Below, in pieces: positions 24,685 through 33,449 of a stretch of DNA of 64,000 bases. A program made the position numbers and the translations under genes. This DNA is from Oceanicaulis sp052055585. Its GTDB lineage: Bacteria; Pseudomonadota; Alphaproteobacteria; Caulobacterales; Maricaulaceae. The stretch spans positions 2,108,001-2,172,000 of the forward strand of contig NZ_CP170485.1 in assembly GCF_052055585.1 (NCBI RefSeq). The letters run 5' to 3'. Numbering within the stretch: the first letter of the stretch is position 1; every line of letters begins with the position of its first letter. The notes below the pieces were generated by a model that saw nothing but the letters and a program-made list of their open reading frames with translations, had not been told where the DNA came from and ran no database searches.

Positions 24685-26448
24685 CTACATACGCTCGGGC
24701 ACGTCAATCCCGATCAGGCCCAGCACGATTTCAAGCTGGCCAAGCGTGGTCTGCGCCAGACGCAGACGGGAGGCGCGAATGGCCTCGTCTTTCTCGGGCA
24801 GGATCGGACAGGCGGCGTAAAAGCCCGAGAACGCCTGCGCCAGACCATAAGCGTGCTCGCACAAGACGTTCGGCGCGCGATCGCGCTCAGCCCGGCTCAG
24901 CGCACCTTCAAAGGCGTCCAGACGCCGGATCAGCGCGGCTTCGGCCTTGTCGGAAATCGTCACAGCACCCGGCGCGATGCCTTGCTCGCCAGCCTTCTTC
25001 AGCAGCGATTTGATGCGTACGGCCTGATACTGCAGATACGGACCGGTCTTGCCCTCAAAGCTGACAAAACGATCCAGATCGAAGATGTAGTTCGTGGTCC
25101 GCACATTCTGCAGGTCCGAGAACTTGATCGCTGCATTCGCCACGGCGCGCGCCACGGTCTCGAACTCTTCAGGCGACAATTCGCTGCCCAGCCCGGCTTC
25201 GTTCAGACGCGCCCGCGCCCGCTCACGCGCCTCATTGATGAGGTCGGCCAGACGGAAGGTGCCGCCAGCGCGGGTGCGCAGGCGTTTGCCATCGGTCCCG
25301 TTGACCGTCCCGAACTTCACGTGCTCTAGCGCGTCTTCTTGCGCGAGGCCCGCCTTGTAGGCGGCGCGGAACACCTGTTCGAAATGGTCAGACTGCCCCA
25401 GATCGACCACATAAAGGGTCAGCTCGGGGTCCTGCTGGCGCTTGCGATCCAGGATCGTCGCCAGATCGGTCGTGGCGTAGAGCGCGGAGCCCTGGCTTGA
25501 GACCAGGATCAACGGCGCGAGTTCTTTCTTGTCGTCCTCACGGGCGACGCGGACGATCCAGGCGCCTTCGCTCTCCTCGGCAACGCCGCGATCCTTGAAG
25601 TCCTGGACCAGCTCGGGGATCAGGTCATTGACGTCGCTTTCGCCCTTCCACAGGTCGAAATGCACGCCCAGCGCACTGAAATCCTCTTTCAACGCCGCAA
25701 TCGAGACATTGATGAAATGGCGCAGAAGGGCGCGATAGCCCGGACGCCCGGACTGCAGCTCGGCCGTCGCCTTGCGCGAACGCGCATTGCGCTCAGGGTC
25801 TTCCTTGGCCTTTGCGGAGGCCTGCGGGTACAGCCGCGCCAGATCCTCGATCGTCACCGGCGGCTCATCCGGATAGGGCCCGGTGAAACCGGCGTCGTAA
25901 TAGACCAGATCGGGCTGCTCATCCTGCAGCTCGGTGACGAGATGGCCCATCTGAAGGCCCCAATCGCCGAGGTGGATGTCAGAGGTCACGTCATGGCCGC
26001 GGAAGCGCATCAGGCGCTGCAGGCTGTCGCCAATCACCGACGAGCGCAGATGGCCCACATGCATGGGCTTGGCGACGTTCGGGCCGCCGAAATCGATCAT
26101 CAGACGCTTGGGTTCATCGCTCTTGCGGCCGCCCACGCGCGCATCTTCCGCCAGTCCATTGGCGCGGATCGCATAGACTGTGCTGGCCGGGGTGATGTTC
26201 AGAAAACCGGGACCGGCGATCTCCACCTCAAGCTCCGGATGAAGCTCTGAAAGCTTGGCTTTCACATCCTCGGCCACGGCGCGCGGGGCCTTCTTGGCCT
26301 GCCTGGCCGCCGCCATCGCGCCATTGCATTGATAAGGCGCAAGATCAGGGCGGTCGGATTCAAACACCGTCCCCAGATCAGAGGACAGGCCAACGGCCTC
26401 GAACGCAGCGCCGACGGCGCTGCTGAGTTGTTCAACAATGGAAGTCAT
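24685..26448 (-). CDS. argS: Arginine--tRNA ligase
   Basis: Class I aminoacyl-tRNA synthetase of 587 residues that charges tRNA-Arg. The N-terminal tRNA D-loop-binding domain is followed by FGGPNVAKPMHVGHLRSSVI, in which HVGH is the HIGH motif (near residue 130). NGTDGKRLRTRAGGTFRLAD replaces the KMSKS motif, as is usual for ArgRS. The C-terminal anticodon domain ends with PERM. It lies 14 bases after the lipoprotein gene at 26463, in the same direction. No adjacent regulator is apparent. Confidence 0.97.
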   Translation of the reverse strand: MTSIVEQLSSAVGAAFEAVGLSSDLGTVFESDRPDLAPYQCNGAMAAARQAKKAPRAVAEDVKAKLSELHPELEVEIAGPGFLNITPASTVYAIRANGLAEDARVGGRKSDEPKRLMIDFGGPNVAKPMHVGHLRSSVIGDSLQRLMRFRGHDVTSDIHLGDWGLQMGHLVTELQDEQPDLVYYDAGFTGPYPDEPPVTIEDLARLYPQASAKAKEDPERNARSRKATAELQSGRPGYRALLRHFINVSIAALKEDFSALGVHFDLWKGESDVNDLIPELVQDFKDRGVAEESEGAWIVRVAREDDKKELAPLILVSSQGSALYATTDLATILDRKRQQDPELTLYVVDLGQSDHFEQVFRAAYKAGLAQEDALEHVKFGTVNGTDGKRLRTRAGGTFRLADLINEARERARARLNEAGLGSELSPEEFETVARAVANAAIKFSDLQNVRTTNYIFDLDRFVSFEGKTGPYLQYQAVRIKSLLKKAGEQGIAPGAVTISDKAEAALIRRLDAFEGALSRAERDRAPNVLCEHAYGLAQAFSGFYAACPILPEKDEAIRASRLRLAQTTLGQLEIVLGLIGIDVPERM

Positions 26449-26462
26449 ACGGTCTCGACGTC

Positions 26463-27038
26463 TTAATCGTCTTGTCCGGCCCGAACGCGGAAGCGCAGGC
26501 CGCTACGGTTGAACTCGATCTGCTCGTCCGTCAGTTCGAAGCCGAGCAGAACCTCGTAGTTCACGCCCGAAGTCGTCGGCGACACGCGCGGCAGCTCGAT
26601 GGAGGGGAATTCCTCGATCACTTCCACCCGCTCTTCGCCCGGCTCGAAGGTGACCGTGATGGGGAACACCTGACGATCGATCACGGCGCGATCGGTGCGG
26701 GTCACCGCCACGAACAGGTCATAGGTCTTGGTCTGCCCCTGCGCCGCCGGTCCGCGACCAAACGCCAGACGCACCGCCATCTCCATTTCAATGGGAGACG
26801 CGTTGCGGTCGGTGTAGCGGCAATTGCTCGCAATGTTGAGAATTTCACCCGTGAAACCCACATTGGAGAAGACGGGGTTCTCGCCATGGATCTCGACCAG
26901 ACGGTGGGCGTCATAGAGCGCCAGAGCGTTCGGGCACGGCCCCGGATTGGGATCCGGCTCGCTGAGCGTGTCTCGCACGGTGGAGCAGCCGGCAAGAGCC
27001 AGAGCAGCGACGGACAGGCTGAGAACGGACAGGCGCAT
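26463..27038 (-). CDS. Predicted lipoprotein upstream of argS
   Basis: A 191-residue protein with a lipoprotein signal: MRLSVLSLSVAALALAGC (LAGC lipobox, Cys18). The mature part has about 160 residues with two further cysteines (PGPCPNAL and ASNCRYTD), probably disulfide-bonded, then a beta-rich segment with TYDLFVAVTRTDRAVIDRQ and VTFEPGEERVEV. I recognise no named family; similar proteins appear to be conserved near argS in this lineage (recollection, not checked). It shares a promoter region with the divergent ispH gene. Confidence 0.75.
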   Translation of the reverse strand: MRLSVLSLSVAALALAGCSTVRDTLSEPDPNPGPCPNALALYDAHRLVEIHGENPVFSNVGFTGEILNIASNCRYTDRNASPIEMEMAVRLAFGRGPAAQGQTKTYDLFVAVTRTDRAVIDRQVFPITVTFEPGEERVEVIEEFPSIELPRVSPTTSGVNYEVLLGFELTDEQIEFNRSGLRFRVRAGQDD

Positions 27039-27185
27039 GAATTACCTCAAGGCGTTCAGATGGCGAACCATCTCGGAGGACGGCATGCCCCCCTTCGCGG
27101 GGCGCACAGGGTCTGCTAGAGCAGTCTGTACGACGCGCGCGCGGACAGGGCAACGCCCCGCCGCCTTTCCCGGCAGAGGAAATCC

Positions 27186-28130
27186 ATGACCGACAAACCT
27201 GTTTTGACCGTTCAGCTGGCCTCGCCGCGGGGATTTTGCGCCGGTGTGGACCGGGCGATCCAGATCGTGGAAAAGGCGCTGGAGCGTTATGGCGCCCCTG
27301 TTTTCGTCCGCCATGAGATTGTTCACAACAAGCATGTGGTGAACCGGCTTGAGGCCATGGGCGCGGTCTTCGTCAAGGAGCTCGACGAGTGTCCGGACGA
27401 CCGCCCCGTGGTGTTCTCCGCCCATGGCGTGCCCCAGCGTGTGCCCGCTGAAGCCTCCCGCCGCAACATGCTGTTCGTGGACGCCACATGCCCGCTGGTC
27501 AGCAAGGTGCATGTGGAAGCCCAGCGCCATCACAAGGCCGGTCAGGAAATCCTGCTGATCGGCCATGCCGGCCACCCCGAAGTGATCGGCACGATGGGGC
27601 AGCTGCCCGATGGCGTAATGCACCTCATTGAAACGGTCGAAGATGTCGAAACCTTCGAGCCCAGAGACCCGTCCAATGTCGCCTTCGTCACCCAGACCAC
27701 CCTGTCTGTGGATGATACCGCCGACATTGTCGCCGCCCTGCAAAAACGCTTCCCGGGCATTTCCGCCCCGCACAAGGAAGACATCTGCTACGCCACCACC
27801 AACCGACAGCTGGCGGTGAAGGCCATTGGCGAGGGGGCGGACCTGGTGCTTGTGGTCGGCGCGCCCAACTCGTCAAACTCGGTGCGGCTGGTGGAAGTGG
27901 CCGAGCGCGCCGGCGCCAAGACCGCCAAGCTGGTGCAGAAAGCCGAGGAGATCGACTGGAGCTGGCTCGACGGCGTGAAACGCATCGGCATCTCTGCGGG
28001 CGCCAGCGCCCCCGAGGAGCTTGTGGAGGGCCTCCTGTCCGCCCTCGCCCGCCGCTACACCCTGCACATCCGCGAAGTTCGGGTAGCGGAGGAAAACGTG
28101 GTCTTCAAACTGCCCAAGGAAGTGGCGTAA
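27186..28130 (+). CDS. ispH: 4-hydroxy-3-methylbut-2-enyl diphosphate reductase
   Basis: Last step of the non-mevalonate isoprenoid pathway, making IPP and DMAPP. The 314-residue protein has the three iron-sulfur cysteines: PRGFCAGVDRAI (Cys18), DATCPLVSKVH (about 101) and DICYATTNRQ (about 200). VRHEIVHNKHVVN and FSAHGVPQRV (HG active-site histidine) are conserved. It feeds the ubiquinone side-chain used by ubiA elsewhere in the window. In many alphaproteobacteria ispH is followed by thrB and rnhA; here a DUF1801 gene takes the thrB place. Confidence 0.97.
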   Translation: MTDKPVLTVQLASPRGFCAGVDRAIQIVEKALERYGAPVFVRHEIVHNKHVVNRLEAMGAVFVKELDECPDDRPVVFSAHGVPQRVPAEASRRNMLFVDATCPLVSKVHVEAQRHHKAGQEILLIGHAGHPEVIGTMGQLPDGVMHLIETVEDVETFEPRDPSNVAFVTQTTLSVDDTADIVAALQKRFPGISAPHKEDICYATTNRQLAVKAIGEGADLVLVVGAPNSSNSVRLVEVAERAGAKTAKLVQKAEEIDWSWLDGVKRIGISAGASAPEELVEGLLSALARRYTLHIREVRVAEENVVFKLPKEVA

Positions 28131-28153
28131 GTTCCGGGCTCGGGGAGACGCCA

Positions 28154-28582
28154 ATGGCCCAGAACAAGAACCAGCCCACGACGGCTGATGTCGCTGACTA
28201 TCTGAAGACGGTCGAACCTGATGTGCGCCGCGAGGATGCGATTGCACTCGATGCCCTGATGCGTCGGGTGACCGGCTGGTCTCCCGTGATGTGGGGGGAG
28301 TCCATGGTCGGGTATGGCTCGTATCATTATCGCTATGAGAGTGGCCGTGAAGGCGATTTTTTCGCCACAGGCTTCGGTCCGCGCAAGGCCAGTCTGTCGA
28401 TCTACATCATGCCCGGATATACCGATTACGGTCCGATCCTGGACCGACTGGGCAAGCACAAGACGGGCAAGAGCTGCCTTTATGTGAACCGGCTCTCAGA
28501 CGTCGATCTGGACGTTCTGGCCGAACTCATTCAAGCCGGGCTCGACGATCTGGGCCGCACATGGCCCGTCAGCCCCAGCTAA
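28154..28582 (+). CDS. DUF1801 protein
   Basis: A 142-residue cytoplasmic protein of the DUF1801/YdhG-like fold. MRRVTGWSPVMWGESMVGYG and YHYRYESGREGDFFATGF match the family, followed by KASLSIYIMPGY and KHKTGKSCLYVNRLSDVDLD. The function of the family is unknown. It is 23 bases downstream of ispH and 15 bases upstream of rnhA, so the three are probably co-transcribed. Confidence 0.85.
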   Translation: MAQNKNQPTTADVADYLKTVEPDVRREDAIALDALMRRVTGWSPVMWGESMVGYGSYHYRYESGREGDFFATGFGPRKASLSIYIMPGYTDYGPILDRLGKHKTGKSCLYVNRLSDVDLDVLAELIQAGLDDLGRTWPVSPS

Positions 28583-28597
28583 TGTTGAGAGTGCGTT

Positions 28598-29044
28598 TTG
28601 GCCGAAAACACCATCGTGATCCACACTGACGGCGCCTGTTCGGGCAATCCCGGCCCTGGCGGCTGGGGCGCCATCCTGCACTGGAAGGGTCACGAGAAGG
28701 AGCTGTCGGGCGCTGAGGCGGACACCACCAATAATCGCATGGAGCTGATGGCGGCCATCGCCGCGCTCGAAGCGCTCAAGCGTCGCTCAAAAGTGCGCCT
28801 CGTCACCGATAGCACCTATGTGCGCGACGGCGTGACCAAGTGGATTCATGGCTGGAAGCGCAATGGCTGGAAAACCGCCGCGAAAAAGCCGGTCAAGAAT
28901 GATGATCTGTGGAAGCGACTCGACGCCATCGCCTCAAAGCATGACGTGACGTGGGAGTGGGTGAAAGGCCATGCCGGCCACCCCGAGAACGAACGCGCCG
29001 ACCAGCTCGCGCGCGACGCCATCGCGACGCTCTCAAAGGACTGA
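28598..29044 (+). CDS. rnhA: Ribonuclease HI
   Basis: A 148-residue nuclease acting on RNA in RNA-DNA hybrids. Catalytic acids are seen in HTDGACSGNPG, NNRMELMA, TDSTYVRDG and NERADQLA, and the basic handle is WIHGWKRNGWKTAAKKP. The start is TTG at 28598, which gives the conserved N-terminus; no ATG lies in a suitable place. The window therefore encodes both RNase HI and RNase HII. Confidence 0.96.
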   Translation: MAENTIVIHTDGACSGNPGPGGWGAILHWKGHEKELSGAEADTTNNRMELMAAIAALEALKRRSKVRLVTDSTYVRDGVTKWIHGWKRNGWKTAAKKPVKNDDLWKRLDAIASKHDVTWEWVKGHAGHPENERADQLARDAIATLSKD

Positions 29045-29092
29045 ACACTCCGGCCCGGCTTTCGCCAGACCGGAGCTTTCAGTTCTGTCAGA

Positions 29093-29575
29093 CTAGAGCG
29101 CCTTGAGCATGTGCTCGGCGGAAGAGACTTCGAAATTGCCCGGCTCATCGACAAAGACCTGTTCGACGGTCTTGTCGTTGACCACCAGCGCATAACGCTG
29201 GGAGCGCTTGCCCATGCCGAAGGCGGAGCCGTCCATTTCAAGGCCAAGCGCCGAGGCGAAGTCGCCATTGCCGTCCGCCAGCATCAGCACGTCATCGCCC
29301 GCGCCCTGATCCTTGCCCCAGGCGCCCATGACGAACACGTCATTGACCGAGGTGCAGGCGATCCGGTCCACGCCCTTGGCCTGCAGCTCCGAGGCCTTCT
29401 CGATGAAGCCCGGCAGGTGCTTGGCTGAACAGGTCGGCGTATAGGCGCCCGGCACGGCGAACAGCGCCACGCGCTTGCCGCCGAACACGTCATCCGTGCT
29501 CATCGGCTGAGGACCGTCTGCGGTCATGGTCATGAAGGTGACGTCAGGCAGGGTGTCGCCGACTTTGATGGTCAT
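29093..29575 (-). CDS. Peroxiredoxin, Prx5 type
   Basis: Thiol peroxidase of 160 residues from ATG 29575 (MTIKVGDTLPDVTF); the frame continues 42 codons upstream without conserved sequence and across the divergent promoter. The peroxidatic site is PGAYTPTCS (PxxxTxxC) near residue 49, and a second Cys is in RIACTSVND. PGAYTPTCSAKHLPGF is diagnostic of the Prx5/glutaredoxin-coupled group. It is probably reduced by glutathione or glutaredoxin, fitting with gshA elsewhere in the window (inference). Confidence 0.93.
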   Translation of the reverse strand: MTIKVGDTLPDVTFMTMTADGPQPMSTDDVFGGKRVALFAVPGAYTPTCSAKHLPGFIEKASELQAKGVDRIACTSVNDVFVMGAWGKDQGAGDDVLMLADGNGDFASALGLEMDGSAFGMGKRSQRYALVVNDKTVEQVFVDEPGNFEVSSAEHMLKAL

Positions 29576-29699
29576 GGGGGGCTCCTGAAAAGGACTGAAG
29601 AGTGAATGGTTCTGACTTAAGACGCCGCCTTCCCCGCGACAAGACGCTTGCAAGGCCTCGGGACTGGACAATCTGAGCGCTTGGAGAAAAGCTGTTCCC

Positions 29700-30284
29700 A
29701 TGACCTCCGTTCAGCCTGATACCCAGACTGGCTATCTGGGCGGCAAGCTCCTGATCGCCAGTCCTCTGATCGGTGATCCGCGCTTTGACCGCACGGTGAT
29801 CTATGTGTGCGCGCATGACGCAGAAACCGCGATGGGGCTGATCCTCAATCGTCCTTTGACCGGCATGCGCCTGCCTGACCTTCTCGAACAGCTCGATATC
29901 AGCGGCGGCGCTCAGGCCAAGGACGGGCCGGTGCTCGAGGGCGGCCCTGTGGATCGCGACCGCGGCTTCGTTCTTCACACCCTGGATGTGGATTGCGGGC
30001 CAGCCACCGAACGCGTGGGCTCCAATCTCGGTCTGACCGCCACCCAGGAGATCCTGATGGCGCTGGCCTCCGAGGATGCGCCCTCGCGCGCCCTTATGGC
30101 GTTAGGCTATGCCGGTTGGGGCGCAGGACAGCTGGAAGATGAAATCAGTCTCAACGCCTGGCTGGTCGCCGAGGCGGATCACGGCCTGATCTTTGACGAT
30201 CAGGCGGACGAGAAATGGGCGCGCGCACTGGGCAAGCTGGGCGTAACCCCTGAATTTCTCACGGCAGCCAGCGGCAACGCGTGA
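29700..30284 (+). CDS. YqgE/AlgH family protein
   Basis: A 194-residue protein of the DUF179 family. GGKLLIASPLIGDPRFDRTVIY is the family start, and GLILNRPL, GGPVDRDRGFVLH and GYAGWGAGQLEDEI follow in order. The molecular role is not settled in any organism. It is divergent from the peroxiredoxin gene with about 124 bases between the starts. Confidence 0.93.
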   Translation: MTSVQPDTQTGYLGGKLLIASPLIGDPRFDRTVIYVCAHDAETAMGLILNRPLTGMRLPDLLEQLDISGGAQAKDGPVLEGGPVDRDRGFVLHTLDVDCGPATERVGSNLGLTATQEILMALASEDAPSRALMALGYAGWGAGQLEDEISLNAWLVAEADHGLIFDDQADEKWARALGKLGVTPEFLTAASGNA

Positions 30285-30375
30285 AAAGTGGCGCATACGC
30301 CATATTCGCGATTGACTTGATCATTCAATTCGCTTGAATGGGGAAATCTTCTCCAAACGCGCGTTATCGACTCTC

Positions 30376-30531
30376 ATGCCTGTCCGTTCAAATCGCAAGT
30401 CAGCGGCGTGGTTGATCCGCGTACGCGATTGCTCCGCCAAGGCCTTCGTCTTTGGCGTGCTGGGACTGGCTATGGTTCTTTTTCCGCTGGCGCTGACCTC
30501 GGGCTCTGTCTGGGCCCTCTGGTATTTCTAG
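30376..30531 (+). CDS. Possible small single-pass membrane protein
   Basis: A 51-residue frame from ATG 30376: a basic start (MPVRSNRKSAAWLIRVRD) and one hydrophobic segment (AFVFGVLGLAMVLFPLAL). A TTG 14 codons earlier could also be used. No clear ribosome site precedes it. It fills the gap between YqgE and the EAL gene and ends 4 bases before the EAL stop. Charge distribution is plausible for a membrane peptide, but it may be spurious. Confidence 0.3.
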   Translation: MPVRSNRKSAAWLIRVRDCSAKAFVFGVLGLAMVLFPLALTSGSVWALWYF

Positions 30532-30537
30532 ACCGCT

Positions 30538-31707
30538 TTACTCTGGTTTTGCGCTGAACGACCGCGCCGGCTCGAACCGGGCCTTGAGCCCGTGCGTCAC
30601 GGCGCGCGCCGCATCCTGCGGAGAGAGCGCGGGTGCATACTGATAGCCCTGACCGTAATTGCAGCCCAGCTCCAGGCAGAGCGTATGGGCGGCGGCGCTC
30701 TCCACCCCTTCTGCAACCACCAGCATGCCATAGCTTTCGGCGATCCGGACAACCGAGGAGATGATGGATCTGGCCGATCCGTCGGTCAGCGCGGCGCGGA
30801 TGAAATACTGATCGAGCTTGACCACATCAAAGGCGAACCGGTCCAGACGCGCCAGCGAGGAATAGCCGGTTCCGAAATCATCAAGCACGATCGGCACGCC
30901 CTGATCCCGAACCGCATTGAGCGACCGCTCCGCCGCATCCGGGTCGAGCATCACATCGGTTTCATTCACTTCCAGCTTGAACGCCCCGCGCGGCAATCCC
31001 GCCCCCTGGACCGCCTCGAGCAAACGCCCGGCGAAGTCCGGCGAGCAGACTTCGGTCGCGGTGGCGTTGGCGGTGACAAACAGGTTGAGCCTTGAGGATT
31101 GCGCAGACAGCCAGGCGCCCAGATCCTGGGCCGCCATGGCGCGTACGGTCTCGCCCACCGCCTCGATATAGCCATGGGACTGGGCCAGCGGCATGAACTC
31201 GTCCGCGCCCAGCAAACCCACGCCGGGCCGGTCCCAACGCGCCAGCGCCTCAAACCCCGCCAGCACGCCGGACTTCAGATCGATGACCGGCTGATAATAC
31301 GCGCAGACATCCCCTGTTTGCAGCGATTGCGCCAGGGCGGTTTCAAGGTCCATGTCCGCCTGAACGCCGGCGGATCCGCCCGCAGGCAGCATCAGACCGC
31401 GCCAATGCAGACCGTCGCCCTGTCCGATCAGGCGCACATAACGCACCTCGTGATCATCTCCCAGCACGCGCAGGCGCATGTCACACGGGCCCGCACGCCG
31501 CAAACGATCCAGCCGGGGCTGGTCTGTCGGCGCCAGGCGTTCACGCAAATGATGAAACCCGCCCGATTCCCCCAGCGAGCCCAGGCCCAGCGCCGTCACT
31601 TCGCCGCCCAGGATCAGGCTGTCATCGAGAAACCCGATCTCCACCGCCAGCGCCCCCGCCGCCGAAACGGCGTCCATATAGGGACGCAGGGTGGAGGGAT
31701 CGGTCAT
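30538..31707 (-). CDS. EAL-domain c-di-GMP phosphodiesterase
   Basis: Predicted to hydrolyse cyclic di-GMP. From ATG 31707 it is 389 residues. The N-terminal 130 residues look like a degenerate PAS-type sensor. The EAL domain follows with GFEALARW (the EAL motif), FKLEVNETDVM, LDDFGTGYSSLARL (DDFGTG loop 6 region) and VKLDQYFI, then VVAEGVESAA. The metal and base residues expected of an active enzyme are all present, and there is no GGDEF partner. The start overlaps the stop of the upstream acetyltransferase (ATGA at 31704-31707), coupling it to the cytochrome oxidase cluster. Last gene of that cluster. Confidence 0.9.
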   Translation of the reverse strand: MTDPSTLRPYMDAVSAAGALAVEIGFLDDSLILGGEVTALGLGSLGESGGFHHLRERLAPTDQPRLDRLRRAGPCDMRLRVLGDDHEVRYVRLIGQGDGLHWRGLMLPAGGSAGVQADMDLETALAQSLQTGDVCAYYQPVIDLKSGVLAGFEALARWDRPGVGLLGADEFMPLAQSHGYIEAVGETVRAMAAQDLGAWLSAQSSRLNLFVTANATATEVCSPDFAGRLLEAVQGAGLPRGAFKLEVNETDVMLDPDAAERSLNAVRDQGVPIVLDDFGTGYSSLARLDRFAFDVVKLDQYFIRAALTDGSARSIISSVVRIAESYGMLVVAEGVESAAAHTLCLELGCNYGQGYQYAPALSPQDAARAVTHGLKARFEPARSFSAKPE

Positions 31708-32282
31708 CGGATCGGATCGTTCTTGAGGATGGCGAATTTCAGATGGTCGCGCCATTCGCCATAGATTTTCAGATAGCCGCGCGCCACGCCTTCAGGCGTG
31801 AAGCCCACCGACATCAGAAGCATGCGGGACGCCTCGTTGTCGATGCGCGTCGCCGCCTCGATCCGGTGCAGACGCAGAGAGCTGAAAGCATGGCCCAGAA
31901 CGCGGCGAACAGCGGCGCGGGCATAGCCCTTGCGCACATAGGGCGAGCCGATCCAGTAGCCGATATCGGCCGCCTGAAGCACGCCCCGGCGGACATTGTT
32001 GAGATTGCAGGCGCCCAGAAGCACATCGTCCGACGCGCGGAAGATGAAAAACGGATAGCCCGTCCCGTTCTCCACATCGCTCTGATAGCGACGCAGACGG
32101 CGCTTGTAGGCGGATTTGGTGAGCTCATCCTCCGCCCAGCTGGGCTCGAACGGCTCGGTATGAGCCCGGCTGGCCGAGCGCAGCTTGGCCCAGGCCTCGT
32201 AATCTTCCAGCTGGGGATGGCGCAAACGCAGTCCTTCAGACCATAGCACCGTCTCCTGCATCTCTTCGCGCCAGAGCGCCAT
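31704..32282 (-). CDS. RimJ-type GNAT acetyltransferase
   Basis: A 192-residue GNAT-fold protein similar to ribosomal-protein-alanine N-acetyltransferases. LRLRHPQLEDYEAWAKLR is the N-terminal strand, ADIGYWIGSPYVRKGYARAA contains the acetyl-CoA loop, and LHRIEAATRIDNEASRMLL is the C-terminal motif. The real substrate could be a protein N-terminus or a small molecule. It lies 27 bases after SURF1 and overlaps the EAL gene by 4 bases. An ATG at 32261 is an alternative start. Confidence 0.88.
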   Translation of the reverse strand: MALWREEMQETVLWSEGLRLRHPQLEDYEAWAKLRSASRAHTEPFEPSWAEDELTKSAYKRRLRRYQSDVENGTGYPFFIFRASDDVLLGACNLNNVRRGVLQAADIGYWIGSPYVRKGYARAAVRRVLGHAFSSLRLHRIEAATRIDNEASRMLLMSVGFTPEGVARGYLKIYGEWRDHLKFAILKNDPIR

Positions 32283-32309
32283 CGGGGTCTTCCTTCGCCG
32301 TCGCTTGAG

Positions 32310-33017
32310 CTAGCCCCGCCATTGCAGGCGGCCGACCTGTATATGATACGCGAAGTAAACAGCCAGCAAAGCCAGCATCATTCCGAACCAGGTAATTGCA
32401 TATGCCAGATGCCGCTCGGGCGGCGTCTGGGTGAGATAGGCGGGCGGCGCGCCATCGCTGAGCGCCAGCCAGTAGCGGGTATTCAGGCGCTCCGGATCGA
32501 TGTCCAGCCTTGCACCTAAGCCATCCGCGTCAAACGCGTAGAACTCGTTCGCCTCGGGGTTGGCGGGCGGCGTGAACGGCCCCTGCGCCAGAGGCGTCTC
32601 AAAGCGCAGCTGGGTGAAGGCGTCAGCCTCAACCACCGAGCTGTCATCAGCGCGTGTCGCCGTCTGCAGCCCTTCAAAGCCGGTCTCCACCAGCACCAGC
32701 TGATCGGTGCCGCAAACCATAAGTGGGGAAAATAGACGCCATCCCGGCGCGCCCTGGGCATTGCGGCCTGAAACACGCACCAGGCCCGAAAGCGGTTGCG
32801 CCCCATCCAGAAGCACACGACGGCCAAGCTCGGCTTGTCCTTCGCACAGCCCGTCAGACAGCGTCAGGGGTTCGGCTTGAGCCGTCGCGGCGTAATCCGC
32901 CAGAAGCTCGATCTTCCAGGCGCGGCGATCCAGCTGCCAGCTGCCCAGCCAGATGAGCAGACCCAGCGCCGGCAGCATCAGGAGAGTCAGAACGGGGAGC
33001 GGGCGAAAACTCGCCAT
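32310..33017 (-). CDS. SURF1-family cytochrome oxidase assembly protein
   Basis: Helps insert haem a into subunit I of aa3 oxidase. The 235-residue protein has two membrane segments, LTLLMLPALGLLIWLGSWQL at the N-terminus and ITWFGMMLALLAVYFAYHI at the C-terminus, with a periplasmic domain between. GSWQLDRRAWK is the SURF1 N-terminal hallmark. It sits 6 bases after the DUF983 gene within the oxidase cluster. Confidence 0.92.
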   Translation of the reverse strand: MASFRPLPVLTLLMLPALGLLIWLGSWQLDRRAWKIELLADYAATAQAEPLTLSDGLCEGQAELGRRVLLDGAQPLSGLVRVSGRNAQGAPGWRLFSPLMVCGTDQLVLVETGFEGLQTATRADDSSVVEADAFTQLRFETPLAQGPFTPPANPEANEFYAFDADGLGARLDIDPERLNTRYWLALSDGAPPAYLTQTPPERHLAYAITWFGMMLALLAVYFAYHIQVGRLQWRG

Positions 33018-33023
33018 GTCAGA

Positions 33024-33449
33024 TCAGGCCGCGTCAGTATCGCTTTGGGAAGCCGCGCCCGGACGGGAGTCCTGCTCACCGCCTTCAGGGGCGAGATCGA
33101 GCTGCGCCTCATGGGCGTTATGCTTCCATTGCAAGGCGAACAGGGTCGCCTTGAAGGGCGGCAGGATCAGCAGGGTGAGGATCGTGGCCAGCGGCAGCCA
33201 GAGCAGCATGTGCAGCCAGACCGGCGGGGAGACCGCAAGCTCAAGCGCGAGCGCGGCGGGCACGACAATGAACCCCACGATGGACATCACGAAGACGGCG
33301 GGGCCATCCCCGGAATCCTCGCTGGAAAAATCAAGGCCGCAGACGCCGCACGCGTCCGCGACCTTGAGATATTTGCGAAACAGAGCCCCTTTTCCGCAGC
33401 GTGGGCAACGCCCGAGAAGGCCGGCGAGGAAGGGGCTCGTTTCAGTCAT
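33024..33449 (-). CDS. DUF983 protein with zinc-ribbon and two membrane segments
   Basis: A 141-residue protein. LGRCPRCGKGALFRKYLKV and DACGVCGLDF form a CxxC...CxxC zinc-ribbon. Two membrane segments follow (VFVMSIVGFIVVPAALAL and LHMLLWLPLATILTLLIL), then an acidic tail. DUF983 members occur in cox operons of alphaproteobacteria. The stop of ctaE is directly adjacent to its start. Confidence 0.9.
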   Translation of the reverse strand: MTETSPFLAGLLGRCPRCGKGALFRKYLKVADACGVCGLDFSSEDSGDGPAVFVMSIVGFIVVPAALALELAVSPPVWLHMLLWLPLATILTLLILPPFKATLFALQWKHNAHEAQLDLAPEGGEQDSRPGAASQSDTDAA

